In this document: positions 50,495 through 57,751 of the stretch, in pieces
Position numbering within the stretch: position 1 is the first letter of the stretch
Layout: each line of letters opens with the position of its first letter
Source: an uncultured Candidatus Nemicrothrix sp.
GTDB lineage: Bacteria > Actinomycetota > Acidimicrobiia > Acidimicrobiales > MedAcidi-G1
Length of the DNA: 64,000 bases
Direction: 5' to 3'
NCBI GenBank assembly: GCA_913055915.1
Contig: CAJXKL010000011.1
Span: 1 to 64,000 of the forward strand
The notes under the pieces: generated by a model
Databases searched by the model: none
What the model was told of the DNA's origin: nothing
What the model saw: only the letters and a program-made list of their open reading frames with translations
Program-made: the position numbers and the translations under genes

Positions 50495-51526
50495 GTGGCA
50501 AATATCTTCTATGAGAACGACGTGAACCGGGCGGCCATCGCCGACCGGAAGGTTGCGGTGCTGGGTTACGGCTCTCAGGGCCACGCCCACGCCTTGAACC
50601 TCAAGGAGTCCGGCATAGACGTCTGCGTCGGCCTTCGCGACGGTTCTTCGTCTGCGGCCAAGGCCTCAGAGGCCGGCCTGACCGTCCGGTCGCTTGCTGA
50701 TGCTTCTGCCTGGGCTGACGTGATCATGATCCTCCTGCCGGACACCGAGCAGGCGGCGGTCTACGAGGACCACATCGCCCCTAACCTGAACGCGGGCGAT
50801 GCCGTTGCCTTCGCCCACGGTTTCAACATCCGCTTCGACCTGGTCAACCCTCCCGACGACGTGGACGTGATTATGGTCGCCCCCAAGGGTCCCGGTCACC
50901 TGGTGCGGCGCACCTACGTTGAGGGTGGCGGTGTTCCGTGCCTCATCGCTGTCGAGCAGGACCCGTCAGGTGGTGCACGTGACCTTGCGCTCGCATACGC
51001 CGATGGCCTGGGCGGTGCCCGTGCTGGTGTCATCGAGACCACGTTCACAGAGGAGTGTGAGACTGATCTGTTCGGCGAGCAGGTCGTGTTGTGCGGTGGC
51101 CTCACCGAGTTGGTCCGAAGCGCCTTTGACACCCTGGTGGATGCCGGCTATCAGCCGGAGATCTGCTACTTCGAATGTCTGCACGAGGTGAAGCTGATCG
51201 TGGATCTCATGTACGAGCAGGGGATCGCCGGCATGCGCTATTCGGTGTCCGACACTGCTGAATACGGTGACCTGACGCGTGGTCCGAGGGTCATCGACGA
51301 CCATGTCCGCGAGACCATGAAGGTCATCTTGGGTGAGATCCAGTCGGGTCAGTTCGCCGAGGAGTGGGTGGCTGAGAGCCGTTCGGGTCGTGAGAACTTC
51401 AAGCGCCTCGAGGATGCCGGCCACGAGCACCGCGTCGAGAAGGTGGGTTCGCGTCTGCGTGAGATGATGCCGTGGATCAGTGCCGGAAGGGTCTCCGTGC
51501 AGGAGGCCTCAGGAGGCCAGGGGTAG
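50495..51526 (+). CDS. ilvC: Ketol-acid reductoisomerase
   Basis: The 343-residue class I enzyme isomerises and reduces acetolactate with NADPH. The Rossmann loop [13 protein letters not shown] is at 24-36, and metal-binding acid residues lie in the second domain ([16 protein letters not shown], and [15 protein letters not shown]). The start is GTG 50495 with an AGGAGA site before it. It ends the ilvBNC operon. Confidence 0.96.
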   Translation: MANIFYENDVNRAAIADRKVAVLGYGSQGHAHALNLKESGIDVCVGLRDGSSSAAKASEAGLTVRSLADASAWADVIMILLPDTEQAAVYEDHIAPNLNAGDAVAFAHGFNIRFDLVNPPDDVDVIMVAPKGPGHLVRRTYVEGGGVPCLIAVEQDPSGGARDLALAYADGLGGARAGVIETTFTEECETDLFGEQVVLCGGLTELVRSAFDTLVDAGYQPEICYFECLHEVKLIVDLMYEQGIAGMRYSVSDTAEYGDLTRGPRVIDDHVRETMKVILGEIQSGQFAEEWVAESRSGRENFKRLEDAGHEHRVEKVGSRLREMMPWISAGRVSVQEASGGQG

Positions 51527-51731
51527 TACCTGTAGGGCGGAGCGCCGAAGGCGACCGCGCACGCGCATCCCTTCAGCCCAGCAAAGGCCGGGAATGCCTG
51601 AACCTGTGAGTGGGAGCTGAGGTTTCGGTTACCTCCCGTCAGGGAGGGACGCCCGGTGCTGGCCGTTCACGACTTTTGCTTCTGAGGAGAAGCGGACACG
51701 TGCCGGGCGGCCCGCCCGGGCAGAACAGGTA
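51527..51731 (+). ncRNA. Candidate structured RNA after ilvC
   Basis: The 205-nt stretch begins TACCTGT and ends ACAGGTA, a perfect 7-bp closing pair. Inside are hairpins at 51565-51597 (GCATCCC/GGGAATGC with one bulged base), 51632-51647 (CCTCCC-GTCA-GGGAGG), 51678-51693 (GCTTCT-GAGG-AGAAGC) and 51703-51719 (CCGGGC/GCCCGG). GGGCGG near the 5' end could alternatively pair with CCGCCC near the 3' end. No coding frame or T-run is present. Strand is uncertain because the closing stem is symmetric. It may be a small RNA, a 3' UTR element, or intergenic hairpins between convergent genes. Confidence 0.45.
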
Positions 51732-51740
51732 AGAGAACCC

Positions 51741-52943
51741 TCAGCTGAGGCGCTGGACGATCATCGCCATTCCCTGGCCGCCGCCCACGCACATGGACTC
51801 CAGTCCGAATTCCTTGTCGGAGTCTTCGAGGCCGTTGAGGAGCGTTGCCATGATGCGTGATCCGGTCATGCCGAAGGGGTGGCCGAGGGCTATGGCACCG
51901 CCGTTCACGTTCAGCTTGTCGTGGTCGATGCCGAGTTCATCGGCTGACGGCAGGACCTGGGCGGCGAAGGCTTCGTTGATCTCGACGAGGTCGATGTCGT
52001 CGATGGTCATGTTGGCGCGGCCGAGGGCTATTCGTATGGCGTCGATGGGGCCGAGGCCCATGATCTCGGGGCTGAGTGATGACACGCCCGAGGAGATGAT
52101 CTTGGCGATCGGGGGTATGCCCAGTTCGGCTGCCCGGGTTGCGCTCATGACCACTACCGCTGCTGCACCGTCGTTGAGGGGACAGGCGTTTCCGGCGGTG
52201 ACGGTGCCGTCGGGGCGGAACACGGGGTTCAGTTGTGAGACCTTGTCGTAGGTGGTTCCGGCGCGGATGCCGTCGTCGGTGCTGACCACGGTGCCGTCGG
52301 GGAGGGTGTAGGGGGTGATCTCGCGTTCGAAGAAGCCGCGGTCGCGGGCGGCTTCGGCGCGGTTCTGTGAGCGGACGCCCCATTCGTCCTGGGCCTGGCG
52401 TGACACGCCCTTGTAGGCTGCCACGTTTTCTGCTGTCTGGCCCATTGCCATGTAGATGTCGGGTAGGCCTTCGGGTGGTGCCCAGGTTTTGGCACCTCCT
52501 GTGGTGCGGCTGGCGGTGCGGGCTTCGGCATCGGCGAAGAGGGGGTTGTGCGGGCCGTTGTCGGCTGCGCCGTACTGGTAGCGGCTGACGCACTCAACGC
52601 CTCCGGAGACGAAGACGTTGCCCATGTCGGCCATGATCGTGTGGGCTGCCATGCGGATGGTCTGCAGTGATGAGGAGCAGTACCGGTTGACGGTTACTCC
52701 TGGCGAGTCGAGGCCGGCCAGGACCGCTGCTATGCGGGCCACGTTGTTGCCCTGTTCGCCGCCGGGTTGGCCGGTTCCCCAGATGACGTCCTCGATCTCG
52801 TCGCGTGGTAGGTCCGGAACCTTGCCGAGGACGTCGTTGATGATGAAGGCGGACATGTCGTCGGGTCGGGCGTCGACGAGACTGCCCTTGTTGGCCCGTC
52901 CGATCGGGGTGCGGGCTGTTGCGACGATTACGGCTTCGGGCAT
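51741..52943 (-). CDS. Acetyl-CoA acetyltransferase (thiolase)
   Basis: The 400-residue thiolase has the acylated Cys89 in NRYCSSSLQ, the base His in GGAIALGHPFGMTGSR, and the second Cys in CVGGGQGMA near the end. It cleaves 3-oxoacyl-CoA (beta-oxidation) or forms acetoacetyl-CoA. Start ATG 52943 is preceded by AGGGAG. It ends 10 nt from the closing stem of the candidate RNA. Confidence 0.93.
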   Translation of the reverse strand: MPEAVIVATARTPIGRANKGSLVDARPDDMSAFIINDVLGKVPDLPRDEIEDVIWGTGQPGGEQGNNVARIAAVLAGLDSPGVTVNRYCSSSLQTIRMAAHTIMADMGNVFVSGGVECVSRYQYGAADNGPHNPLFADAEARTASRTTGGAKTWAPPEGLPDIYMAMGQTAENVAAYKGVSRQAQDEWGVRSQNRAEAARDRGFFEREITPYTLPDGTVVSTDDGIRAGTTYDKVSQLNPVFRPDGTVTAGNACPLNDGAAAVVVMSATRAAELGIPPIAKIISSGVSSLSPEIMGLGPIDAIRIALGRANMTIDDIDLVEINEAFAAQVLPSADELGIDHDKLNVNGGAIALGHPFGMTGSRIMATLLNGLEDSDKEFGLESMCVGGGQGMAMIVQRLS

Positions 52944-53085
52944 TGTGGGGCTCCCTAGGGATGTCTGGCGATTTCCTGATGGGGACGGAGCCTAGCCATC
53001 GACGCGGCCGGGGCCCCATCGGCCTGTGTCTCCACGGCTATGGTCGGCGTACGACATCCGGATCAGCAACGAGAAGGGGATATCC

Positions 53086-53553
53086 ATGCTCGAGGTAGGA
53101 ACTGTCGCGCCGGCGTTCTCGGCGCCCGACCAGAACGGCATCAGGGTCAGTTCTGACGACCTGGCTGGTTCGTGGGTGGCCCTGTGGTGGTACCCGAAGG
53201 CCTCGACGCCTGGTTGAACGGTTCAGGGCCAGGGGTTCCGTGATCGAACCTCATCATTTTCGGAGGTCGGTGCCGTGGTTGTCGGTGCAAGCTTTGACAC
53301 GGTCGAGGAGCAGAAGGTCTTTGCCGACGCGCAGGGCTTTACGTATTCGTTGTTGTCGGATCCCGACAGGGTGATGGGTGCGGCCTACGAGGCTGTCCGG
53401 CCGGCTGATGATCCTCTGGCCGTGTTGCCGTATCGCTACTCGTACCTGATTGCTCCCGACGGCACGATTGCGGCCACCTATGACCTGAACTTGTCACAGT
53501 CCCTTGATGAGCATGCCGACGTGGTGCTGGCCGACATCCTGTTCCGGTCCTGA
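53086..53553 (+). CDS. Peroxiredoxin with in-frame UGA at the catalytic position (probable selenoprotein)
   Basis: Read through one TGA (53215-53217), this frame gives a 155-residue AhpC/TSA-type peroxiredoxin. The sequence before the TGA is WWYPKASTPG and after it TVQGQGFRDR, so the stop sits exactly where TPGCT of BCP-like peroxiredoxins places the peroxidatic Cys. It is residue 44. The frame before and after is the same phase with no shift. The protein has no Cys anywhere, so a Sec-only (1-Cys-like) mechanism is suggested. A SECIS-like hairpin lies just 3'. ATG 53086 is preceded by AAGGGG. Standard annotation would probably split or mark this as a pseudogene. Confidence 0.8.
53215..53250 (+). 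promoter_or_regulatory. Sec UGA codon and SECIS-like hairpin
   Basis: After UGA, GGTTC (53220-53224) pairs with GAACC (53246-53250). GC, then CA and GG, continue the stem with bulges (including G53240) up to a GGTT loop at 53234-53237. The loop begins 17 nt after the UGA and starts with G. Bacterial SECIS models recalled from literature require a small loop with an early G roughly 16-37 nt from the UGA. Confidence 0.65.
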
Positions 53554-53576
53554 GGCTCTGACCGGACGACACCTTG

Positions 53577-54809
53577 ATGGGCGCAAGCATTGCGGGTAGT
53601 TCCGTCCGGCCGCTGGAGGGATTGTCCGTCGTTGAGGGGTCGGCGTTCGTGGCAGCGCCGTCGGGTGGTATGGCCCTGGCTCAGTTGGGTGCCGACGTGG
53701 TCCGTTTCGATCGGATCGGTGGTGGGATCGACCACAAGCGGTGGCCGTTGACCGACGACGGTGTCAGCCTCTACTGGAATGGTTTGAACCGCGGCAAGCG
53801 GTCGATGGCTGTGGACCTGTCCGACGGCAGGGTGCAGGAACTTCTGGGTGGGTTGATTGCCGGGGCGGGCAACTTCCTCACCAACTTTCCGGCTGTCGGG
53901 TGGCTGTCGTGGGAGCACCTGAGCGAGGGTGTCGATGATCTGGTGATGGTTGCCATCACGGGTAGTCACGATGGCACCACGGCGGTCGACTACACGGTCA
54001 ACTGTGCGGTGGGGTATCCGGCGGTCACGGGCCACGCCGATGACCCGAGGCCTGTGAACAACGTGGTTCCCGCTTGGGACCTGGTGTGTGGCCAGATGGC
54101 CGCCCTGGGCCTGTTGGCCGCGGATCGTCACAGGTCGATTACGGGTGAGGGGCAACTGGTGTCGTTGGCACTCGCCGATGTGGCGTTGGCGGCCGTGGGT
54201 GCGCTCGGGAACCTGGCTGAAGCCCAGGTGAACGGAACCCAGAGGGAGCGCATCGGAAACGACCTCTACGGCGCCTACGGGAGCGACTTCCAGACGTCTG
54301 ACGGCCGGCGTGTGATGGTCGTGGCCATCAGCCCCAAGCAGTGGAGGGGCCTGCTGGCGGCTACTGGTACGACCAACGAGGTGGCGGCTCTGGCTGTTGA
54401 AATGGGGCTGGACTTTGCCGACGAGGGTGACCGGTTCGTCGCCCGTGGCGAGCTGGGTGGCCTGTTCTCTCCGTGGTTCACCGAGCGGAGCCTTCGCGAG
54501 GTTGCGTCGGTTCTAGACGGACACGGTGTCTGCTGGGGTCCCTACCAGACCTTTTTGGAGATGCTCGACGAGGATGGGCGTTGTTCGACTGCGAACCCGT
54601 TGTTTGCCGAGTTGAATCAGCCCGGGGTTGGGGCCCACCTTGTGTCGGGTTCGCCGTTGGCCTTCGGGGGTCCTGGTGCCGTTGAGCGGGGGGCGGCGAC
54701 GGCGCCCCTGCTGGGTGAGCACACTGAGCAGGTTCTGAGCGAGGACCTGGGTCTCTCATCGGCCGAGGTGGGTGAGCTCTTCGACAGGGGTGTGGTAGCT
54801 GGCCCCTGA
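53577..54809 (+). CDS. mct: 2-Methylfumaryl-CoA isomerase (mesaconyl-CoA C1-C4 transferase)
   Basis: The 410-residue family III CoA transferase moves CoA within mesaconyl-CoA from C1 to C4. The start of the protein (VVEGSAFVAAP, GGMALAQLGADVVRFD and IGGGIDHKRWPLT) and NRGKRSMAVD and NNVVPAWDLV closely recall Chloroflexus-type Mct. Asp168 in PAWDLV is the likely catalytic Asp. GNDLYGAYGSDFQT and LGEHTEQVL follow. ATG 53577 is preferred over TTG 53574. It converges on a meh-like hydratase gene, its pathway neighbour in the 3-hydroxypropionate bicycle. Confidence 0.8.
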   Translation: MGASIAGSSVRPLEGLSVVEGSAFVAAPSGGMALAQLGADVVRFDRIGGGIDHKRWPLTDDGVSLYWNGLNRGKRSMAVDLSDGRVQELLGGLIAGAGNFLTNFPAVGWLSWEHLSEGVDDLVMVAITGSHDGTTAVDYTVNCAVGYPAVTGHADDPRPVNNVVPAWDLVCGQMAALGLLAADRHRSITGEGQLVSLALADVALAAVGALGNLAEAQVNGTQRERIGNDLYGAYGSDFQTSDGRRVMVVAISPKQWRGLLAATGTTNEVAALAVEMGLDFADEGDRFVARGELGGLFSPWFTERSLREVASVLDGHGVCWGPYQTFLEMLDEDGRCSTANPLFAELNQPGVGAHLVSGSPLAFGGPGAVERGAATAPLLGEHTEQVLSEDLGLSSAEVGELFDRGVVAGP

Positions 54810-54828
54810 CGGGGAGCGGTGGGGGTGT

Positions 54829-55857
54829 TCAGGCCCCCCAGGCCACCAGGTGCCAGTCGAGCACGGGCAAGGCGTCGCCATCGCGGCCTGCTTCGACCGT
54901 GACCCGGACAGCCCTCATGTTGCCGGCACCCGCCGGTTGTTCGTCGATGAGCGTGTGGCTGAAGCCGAGGACGTCGCCCTCGTGGACGGGTCCGGTGTGG
55001 TCGCAGGCCTGCCATCCCAGGATGGTTGCGTTGGCGGGCATCACCCGGTTCAGGGAGGCCTGGGCAAGGCCGATGGTGTGGCCTCCGTAGACGAGGCGTT
55101 GGCCGCCTCCGGCGGCGGGGTCGCGGTGGACCGGTGCCAGGTTCTGGGTGAGGCGGGCGAGTTCGGGTGCTGAGGTGACCGTGTCCCGCAGTGGATCTGT
55201 GCGTGTCGTTCCGGGCTCCCACCGGTTGTCGTGTGCCAGCGGTGACGGGTTCCAGTTTGTGGGGGCGTGGCCGGCCCAGGCAGCCAGGTGGATCTCGGGG
55301 TCCACGTTGCCCAGGTCGTCGCTGTTTCCTGTTTCGGCTTCGGGGTCACGCATGTGGAGCATGGCGCAGCGTTCGTACTCCACGACGGGTTCGCCGTCGT
55401 CGGCGCAGGTGGTGCTGATGCCGAGCAGGGCGAGTCCTCTGGCAGGCCGGTCGGGTCGGCTGGTGAGTTGTCGCAGGCCCAGGATCTGGACCGTTGTCTC
55501 GAGGGTTTCGCCCTGGCGTACCGCTCGCTGGAGTGCCACGCCCCGGTAGAAGAGGTTGGCGATGACCGCCCGGGTGGCGACGGTGCTCTGGCCGATCGAG
55601 GTGTGCATCACCAGCGCCGGGTTCACGAGGGTGCCGGTTGTGCCGGTGACGGCCTCTGCCAGGGGTCTGCTCAGGGAGGTGGCGAGCGGGTCACCGCAGA
55701 TGGCCTGGTATGTGGCGGCCTCACCGGGCCCGATGGTCATGGCGGGTGCCGGGTCGAGCACCTGGCCGACTGCCAGGTCGTCAAAGAATGGTCCTGTGGG
55801 CCGGTTCACGGGTGCGAGCATGCCAGCACCGGGGGGTGGGTCACCACATCCGGACAT
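54829..55857 (-). CDS. 3-Methylfumaryl-CoA hydratase-like double-hotdog MaoC protein
   Basis: The 342-residue protein joins two hotdog-fold segments: GPFFDDLAVGQVL near the start with an FAS1-like domain, and VYGGHTIGLAQASL with HYDP-like chemistry in LAPVHRDPAAGGG in the second half. This matches the mesaconyl-C4-CoA hydratase (Meh) group. It would turn mesaconyl-C4-CoA into citramalyl-CoA. Pairing with Mct supports the call; a related FAS1-type dehydratase is the alternative. ATG 55857 is used; ATG 55821 is possible. Confidence 0.7.
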   Translation of the reverse strand: MSGCGDPPPGAGMLAPVNRPTGPFFDDLAVGQVLDPAPAMTIGPGEAATYQAICGDPLATSLSRPLAEAVTGTTGTLVNPALVMHTSIGQSTVATRAVIANLFYRGVALQRAVRQGETLETTVQILGLRQLTSRPDRPARGLALLGISTTCADDGEPVVEYERCAMLHMRDPEAETGNSDDLGNVDPEIHLAAWAGHAPTNWNPSPLAHDNRWEPGTTRTDPLRDTVTSAPELARLTQNLAPVHRDPAAGGGQRLVYGGHTIGLAQASLNRVMPANATILGWQACDHTGPVHEGDVLGFSHTLIDEQPAGAGNMRAVRVTVEAGRDGDALPVLDWHLVAWGA

Positions 55858-56036
55858 GTTGCTACCGGGTAGTCATCGTGGCGAGGCATGCTTGACGCCT
55901 TGATGCATCGCTAGTAGAGATGGATGGGTTCTGTAACAATCATCGTTGATCCCTGTTCAGCCAGCGGCCGGTTTCCTACTATCACCGGTCTGGAGGGGCT
56001 GTGGGGAACAGCCAGGGAATCAGAAACGGGGAGACC

Positions 56037-56375
56037 ATGTCAATAACAGCGGCGAACACGTACGTCGACTGGCAGACGCAGGCCTGGATGACCGACGGCC
56101 TCTGTGCGGGTAGAAGCGACCTCTTCTTCGCTCCGTTCGCAGAGCGACCCGAAGCCCGGGTTCGACGTGAGTCCAAGGCGAAGGGACTCTGTGAGTCCTG
56201 TGCATCGACGGTCGAGTGCAAGGCCTATGCACGCGACAACCGCGAACTGGGCTATTGGGGTGCAGAGTCCGAGTCTGAACGGGCGACTGCCGGATTTGCT
56301 CCGACCACGCCGATCATCGGACGCCGCCAGGTGGCGGCCAAGCGGGCTGCTGCGGCCCTGGCCGAGGCCAGTTGA
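56037..56375 (+). CDS. WhiB-family iron-sulfur transcriptional regulator
   Basis: The 112-residue protein has the WhiB Cys set: Cys23, then Cys52-x2-Cys55-x5-Cys61, which hold a 4Fe-4S cluster. The turn GYWGAESESER follows and leads to a basic C-terminal tail. WhiB proteins bind sigma factors and sense O2 or NO. GGGGAGA precedes ATG 56037. A TACTAT -10-like element lies at 55977-55982 upstream. It is divergent from the meh-like gene and converges on gdhA. Confidence 0.92.
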   Translation: MSITAANTYVDWQTQAWMTDGLCAGRSDLFFAPFAERPEARVRRESKAKGLCESCASTVECKAYARDNRELGYWGAESESERATAGFAPTTPIIGRRQVAAKRAAAALAEAS

Positions 56376-56397
56376 CACCAGTCAGACCGGGTTCTCC

Positions 56398-57666
56398 CTA
56401 CGGGAAGATCCCACGCTGTTCGTATACGACCCTGAGGCGGCGTAGCGCGATCGCATAGGCGGCATCGCGGCGCGAGGCGATATCAAGCTCTTCGCGGATC
56501 TCGCATACGGAGTCCGACGCCTTCCAGAGGATGTCGCGCAGTTTGTGGTCCACGTCGTTGAGGTTCCATGTCTGGGCCGACCGGTTCTGCAGCCACTCGA
56601 AGTAGGAGACGACGACGCCACCGGCGTTGACGAGGATGTCGGGAAGCACATCGATGCCCCGGTCGGCCAGGATGGCCTCGGCTTCGAGCGTTGTAGGGCC
56701 GTTGGCGGCCTCGACGACCACCCTTGCCTTGATCTGTCCGGCATTGTCGGCCGTGATCTGGTTCTCGAGGGCCGCCGGGATCACCATGTCTGCATCGACC
56801 CCCCACAGGTCGGCGGGCTCGATCCAGTCGGCGTTGGGGTACCCGCTGACCGTGCCGTGTTCGTTGACCCAGTCGGTCAGGTCGAAGGCGTCGATGCCAT
56901 CCTCGTCGGCAATGGCTCCCAGGTGGTCTGAGGCGGCCAGCACACGTGCGCCGTGAACCTGGAGGATGCGACCCGTGGCCCCACCCACGTTTCCCCAGCC
57001 CTGGATTATGGCGGTTCCGCTACTCAGGTCGAAGCCCGTCTCGTCGGCCCAATGCTGAAGGCAGAACATGACGCCCTGGCCGGTGGCCTTGTCTCGTCCG
57101 GGGCTGCCGCCGGTTTCGAGGGTCTTGCCCGTGACGATGCGCTTCACGTTCTGTCGCTCGGTGGCACCTGTTGAGTTTGCGTAGGTGTCCATCATCCAGA
57201 CCATTGCCTGGGGGTTGCTGCCCAGGTCGGGGGCTGGAATGTCGTGGTCGGGGCCGATGTTGGAACCGAGGGCGTGTGTGAATCGGCGGACGATCCGTTC
57301 CAGTTCCTCGGATTCGACATCCCTTGGGCTGAATGCGATGCCGCCCTTGGCACCGCCGAACGGGATCTTGCAGAGCGCTGACTTCCATGTCATCCATGAC
57401 GCGAGGGCCTTGACCTCGTCGAGGTCTACGGCGTGGTGGAACCTGACCCCTCCCTTGTAGGGGCCCATGATGTTGCTGTGCTGGATGCGGTAGCCGCGAA
57501 AGACCTGGTATTCGCCGGTGTTCATGAGCACCGGGAAGTTCACGATGATCTCGTTCTTGGGCTGCGACAGGATTGAGCGGATGCTGTCGGGAAGCTCGAT
57601 CAGGTCGGCGCCACGGTTGAACTGGGCGAGGGCTGTCGCGAAAAGCCCGTTGCCTTCATCGGTCAT
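56398..57666 (-). CDS. gdhA: Glutamate dehydrogenase (Glu/Leu/Phe/Val family)
   Basis: The 422-residue enzyme links 2-oxoglutarate and ammonia to glutamate. MGPYKGGVRFH, WKSALCKIPFGGAKGGI (catalytic Lys), and PDHDIPAPDLGS are in the substrate domain. GWGNVGGATGRIL marks the nucleotide site, and GRDKATGQGV precedes it. GGGGGTGAG precedes ATG 57666. The fold fits the NAD-type hexameric class; cofactor use is inferred. Confidence 0.93.
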   Translation of the reverse strand: MTDEGNGLFATALAQFNRGADLIELPDSIRSILSQPKNEIIVNFPVLMNTGEYQVFRGYRIQHSNIMGPYKGGVRFHHAVDLDEVKALASWMTWKSALCKIPFGGAKGGIAFSPRDVESEELERIVRRFTHALGSNIGPDHDIPAPDLGSNPQAMVWMMDTYANSTGATERQNVKRIVTGKTLETGGSPGRDKATGQGVMFCLQHWADETGFDLSSGTAIIQGWGNVGGATGRILQVHGARVLAASDHLGAIADEDGIDAFDLTDWVNEHGTVSGYPNADWIEPADLWGVDADMVIPAALENQITADNAGQIKARVVVEAANGPTTLEAEAILADRGIDVLPDILVNAGGVVVSYFEWLQNRSAQTWNLNDVDHKLRDILWKASDSVCEIREELDIASRRDAAYAIALRRLRVVYEQRGIFP

Positions 57667-57751
57667 CGGTGCTCACCCCCTGCATCATCGTTGGTGCCGG
57701 TCAGAGGACAGGCGTTCGACCAGGTTGATCGTGGGTTGCAGCGGAACGCTA

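Noticed and set aside
51712-51722. CCGCCCGGGCA as part of a ZTP riboswitch
   Set aside because: This short match to the conserved end of the ZTP motif is not accompanied by the rest of the aptamer, and no gene follows in a suitable place.
53026-53217. Short frame ending at the TGA as a separate gene or a pseudogene fragment
   Set aside because: The same frame continues directly after the TGA into intact peroxiredoxin sequence, and the stop sits at the catalytic position with a hairpin after it. A selenoprotein explains this better.
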